DNA of 7,796 nucleotides from Candidatus Aminicenantota bacterium (lineage in GTDB: Bacteria > Acidobacteriota > Aminicenantia > Aminicenantales > UBA8522), in the NCBI GenBank assembly GCA_003524335.1, contig DQHV01000312.1, positions 22,547-30,342 on the forward strand, given 5' to 3'. Position numbers and translations under genes: made by a program. This document shows, piece after piece, positions 6,349 to 7,796 of the stretch (position 1 is its first letter; every line of letters begins with the position of its first letter). The notes beneath the pieces were generated by a model that was not told where the DNA came from, did no database searches, and worked only from the letters and a program-made list of their open reading frames with translations.

Positions 6349-6999
6349 TCAGGCTCCCATCAGCCGCTTGACCATCTTAACCGCGAGCATGGCGTTTTCG
6401 GCATAGCCGTCGGCCCCGATCTCGTCGGCCCATTTCTGATTAGCGGGAGCTCCGCCCACAAGGACCTTGAATTTTCCGCACAGGTTCTTCTGCTTGAGCA
6501 GCTCGATGGCCTTCTTCTGCCCCAACATGGTCGTGGTCAGGAGGGCCGAAAGACAGATAAAGTCGGCCTTGGTCTCCTCGGCCTTCTCGATGAACTTCTC
6601 CAGCTTCACATCGGCGCCGAGGTCGACGACATCGAACCCGTTGGCCGAGAGCATCGAGGCGACGAGGTTCTTGCCGATATCGTGGATGTCTCCTTCGACG
6701 GTGCCGATCACGAGCTTTCCCCTGGATCGTGTCTGGATTTTCGCCTTATCCAGCTCGGGCTGGAGGACCGCCATGGCCGCCTTCATGCATTCGGCGCTGG
6801 TGATGAGTTCGGGCAGGAAGTAATCGCCTTTCTCCCACAGGTCGCCGACCTTCTGAATCCCCGGAACGTAGCCTTTTTCGATGACTTCGGTTAGGTCGAG
6901 CTTGGCCTTGACCGCCTCCCGGGCAAGGTCTTCGGCCTCGGATTTGCGGCCTTCGATGATCGCCTTCTCAATCCTGGCAAATAATTCCTCTTTCTTCAT
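6349..6999 (-). CDS. Corrinoid (B12-binding) methyl-carrier protein, MtbC/MttC-like
   Basis: A 216-residue cytoplasmic methyl carrier holding a cobamide whose cobalt cycles between Co(I) and methyl-Co(III). Residues about 1-88 form the helical cap seen in methionine synthase (GYVPGIQKVGDLWEKGDYFLPEL, split at 43-65). Residues about 93-216 form the Rossmann B12-binding domain. The signature GDIHDIGKN (103-111) provides the lower axial ligand His106; SALLTT (151-156) and GGAPANQKWADEIGADGY (182-199) are the other two family motifs. The length matches the MtmC/MtbC/MttC group (about 210-220). The frame is open further upstream, and an ATG at 7032 is possible, but it has no ribosome site, whereas the ATG at 6999 has AAAGGAG five bases before it. 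It lies between a homocysteine methyltransferase gene and an mttB homologue, so it probably shuttles methyl groups between them. No RamA-type reactivase is in the window. Confidence 0.96.
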   Translation of the reverse strand: MKKEELFARIEKAIIEGRKSEAEDLAREAVKAKLDLTEVIEKGYVPGIQKVGDLWEKGDYFLPELITSAECMKAAMAVLQPELDKAKIQTRSRGKLVIGTVEGDIHDIGKNLVASMLSANGFDVVDLGADVKLEKFIEKAEETKADFICLSALLTTTMLGQKKAIELLKQKNLCGKFKVLVGGAPANQKWADEIGADGYAENAMLAVKMVKRLMGA

Positions 7000-7017
7000 T
7001 GCGACTCCTTTCCCGGA

Positions 7018-7046
7018 TTTATAATCCTCCATGATATCCAACACAA
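7018..7046 (-). promoter_or_regulatory. Possible internal promoter before the corrinoid gene
   Basis: On the minus strand TTGTGT (7046-7041) and TATAAA (7023-7018) are 17 bp apart; the -10 matches 5/6 and the -35 only 3/6. The -10 lies inside a small inverted repeat (GGATT/AATCC, 7015-7027). It could give extra corrinoid and MttB-type transcript relative to the upstream gene. This is a weak call: the gap is AT-rich and may match by chance. Confidence 0.22.
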
Positions 7047-7054
7047 AGAATAAA

Positions 7055-7796
7055 TCAACCCTCTTTTTTGACGATGACGGCCATGCGGCGGATGTAGTCG
7101 GGGTTTGTCCCGCAGCAGCCGCCGACAACGTTCGCCCCGTTTTCGATGATCTTGGGGATGTGCTGGAGATAGTTCTCCAACCCCTGCGAGTAGGACACTT
7201 CCCCTCCGCTCGAAAGGGAGGGCTTCCCGGCATTGGCCTGCGCGATCAGAGGAAGGCCGGTCTTTTCCCTCATCACCTTGACCAGGTCCGCCATGTCCGA
7301 GCTGTCCAGGGTGCAGTTGGCGCCCACCGCGGGCACTCCTTCTTTTTCCAGCTCTTCGAGGCATTGGGCGGCGCTGTTTCCCATGAGGGTGAAGAACCCT
7401 CTCGGAACCCGGTTATAGGTCATTGTCACAAAGACCGGGACGGCCGTGACCTTCCGGGCTGCCCGGAGAGCGCAGAGCGCTTCTCTCAGGTCGTACTGAG
7501 TTTCAATCAGCAGGAAATCGGCCTTCCCGTCGGCCAGTCCTCTGGCCTGCTCGGCATAGGCCTCCTCGAACTCCGGCTCCGTGTACTCGCCCTGCGGCTT
7601 GAGAAACTTCCCGGTGGGTCCGATGCTTCCGCCGACAAACCCGCCCCTGGGTTTGACCTCGTTGGCGATCGTGGCCGCCGCCTTGTTCAGCTCATAGCAC
7701 TTCTTGTCCTGGCCGTGGGAGGCCAGTTTGATCACGCTCCCCCCGAAGCTGTTGGTCAGGACGGCGTCCGAGCCGGCAGCAAAATAATTCTTGTGG
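7055..7796 (-). CDS. Homocysteine S-methyltransferase domain protein (MetH N-terminal module-like), 5' end missing
   Basis: The last 246 residues of a zinc-dependent homocysteine methyltransferase; the coding frame continues past the right edge (first readable residues HKNYFAAGSDAVLTNSFGGS). It would transfer a methyl group from a methyl-corrinoid to homocysteine, making methionine. Family marks are AGSDAVLTNSFGG (7-19), GSIGPTGKFL (56-65), ETQYDLREA (98-106), VGANC (157-161) and GGCCGTNP (225-232). The expected zinc cysteines are Cys161, Cys227 and Cys228 in this fragment; their spacing (66 and 1) is close to that in MetH homocysteine domains. About 40-70 N-terminal residues are probably missing. 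The protein ends right after this domain, so on this side there is no folate, B12 or reactivation module as in full MetH; the B12 part is the separate gene 55 bp downstream. A GTG at 7735 is not a credible start, because conserved family sequence precedes it. An alternative reading is a bacterial betaine- or SMM-type homocysteine methyltransferase. Confidence 0.93.
   Translation of the reverse strand, partial: HKNYFAAGSDAVLTNSFGGSVIKLASHGQDKKCYELNKAAATIANEVKPRGGFVGGSIGPTGKFLKPQGEYTEPEFEEAYAEQARGLADGKADFLLIETQYDLREALCALRAARKVTAVPVFVTMTYNRVPRGFFTLMGNSAAQCLEELEKEGVPAVGANCTLDSSDMADLVKVMREKTGLPLIAQANAGKPSLSSGGEVSYSQGLENYLQHIPKIIENGANVVGGCCGTNPDYIRRMAVIVKKEG

Noticed and set aside
6304..6351. Inverted repeat TGACG/CGTCA (6325-6329 and 6347-6351) between the corrinoid and mttB-like genes
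   Set aside because: Only 5 bp with a 17-nt loop, no T-tract, and one arm includes the stop codon; too weak to call a terminator or processing site.
7000..7233. N-terminal extension of the corrinoid protein to 7233 (294 residues)
   Set aside because: It overlaps the 3' end of the homocysteine methyltransferase gene in another frame, and the extra sequence has no family resemblance. The ATG at 6999 has a strong AAAGGAG site and gives normal family length.
7055..7735. Homocysteine methyltransferase starting at the GTG at 7735
   Set aside because: Conserved family sequence (AGSDAVLTNSFGG) continues in frame upstream to the window edge, so the gene is truncated by the window, not started there.

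Overview
The window reads as bacterial chromosomal DNA with high G+C and tightly packed genes. No rRNA, tRNA, CRISPR array, transposase or phage gene was seen. Gene content (MttB-superfamily methyltransferases, corrinoid protein, secreted S15-type hydrolase, LAT-like permease) fits an anaerobic or facultative heterotroph, perhaps of the Acidobacteriota/Aminicenantota kind. That placement is a guess from gene style, not a result.

Right block (7796 to 4837, minus strand): three genes in a row, spaced 55 and 45 bp apart. They are a homocysteine S-methyltransferase domain protein (5' end cut by the window edge), a 216-residue corrinoid protein of the MtbC/MttC type, and a 488-residue MttB-superfamily methyltransferase without pyrrolysine. 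Together they have the logic of a methyl relay: methylated amine to Co(I)-corrinoid to homocysteine.

Middle (2993-4789, plus strand): one gene for a probably exported CocE/NonD (peptidase S15) hydrolase. It converges on the right block across a 47-bp GC-rich gap with an 11-bp direct repeat. It diverges from the left block across a 241-bp control region holding two facing promoter candidates and two small hairpins.

Left block (2751 to 1, minus strand): a HisC-like aminotransferase, an APC-superfamily amino acid permease with its own strong promoter candidate, and a second MttB-superfamily gene. The last starts at a GTG overlapping the permease stop (GTGA) and runs off the left edge after 39 codons. 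The overlap suggests that import and demethylation are translationally coupled.

Reading the two minus-strand blocks together, the locus may import an N-methylated amino acid or similar quaternary amine, strip a methyl group through a corrinoid protein to homocysteine, and process the amino acid by transamination. The individual family assignments are firm. The substrate and the joint pathway are inference.
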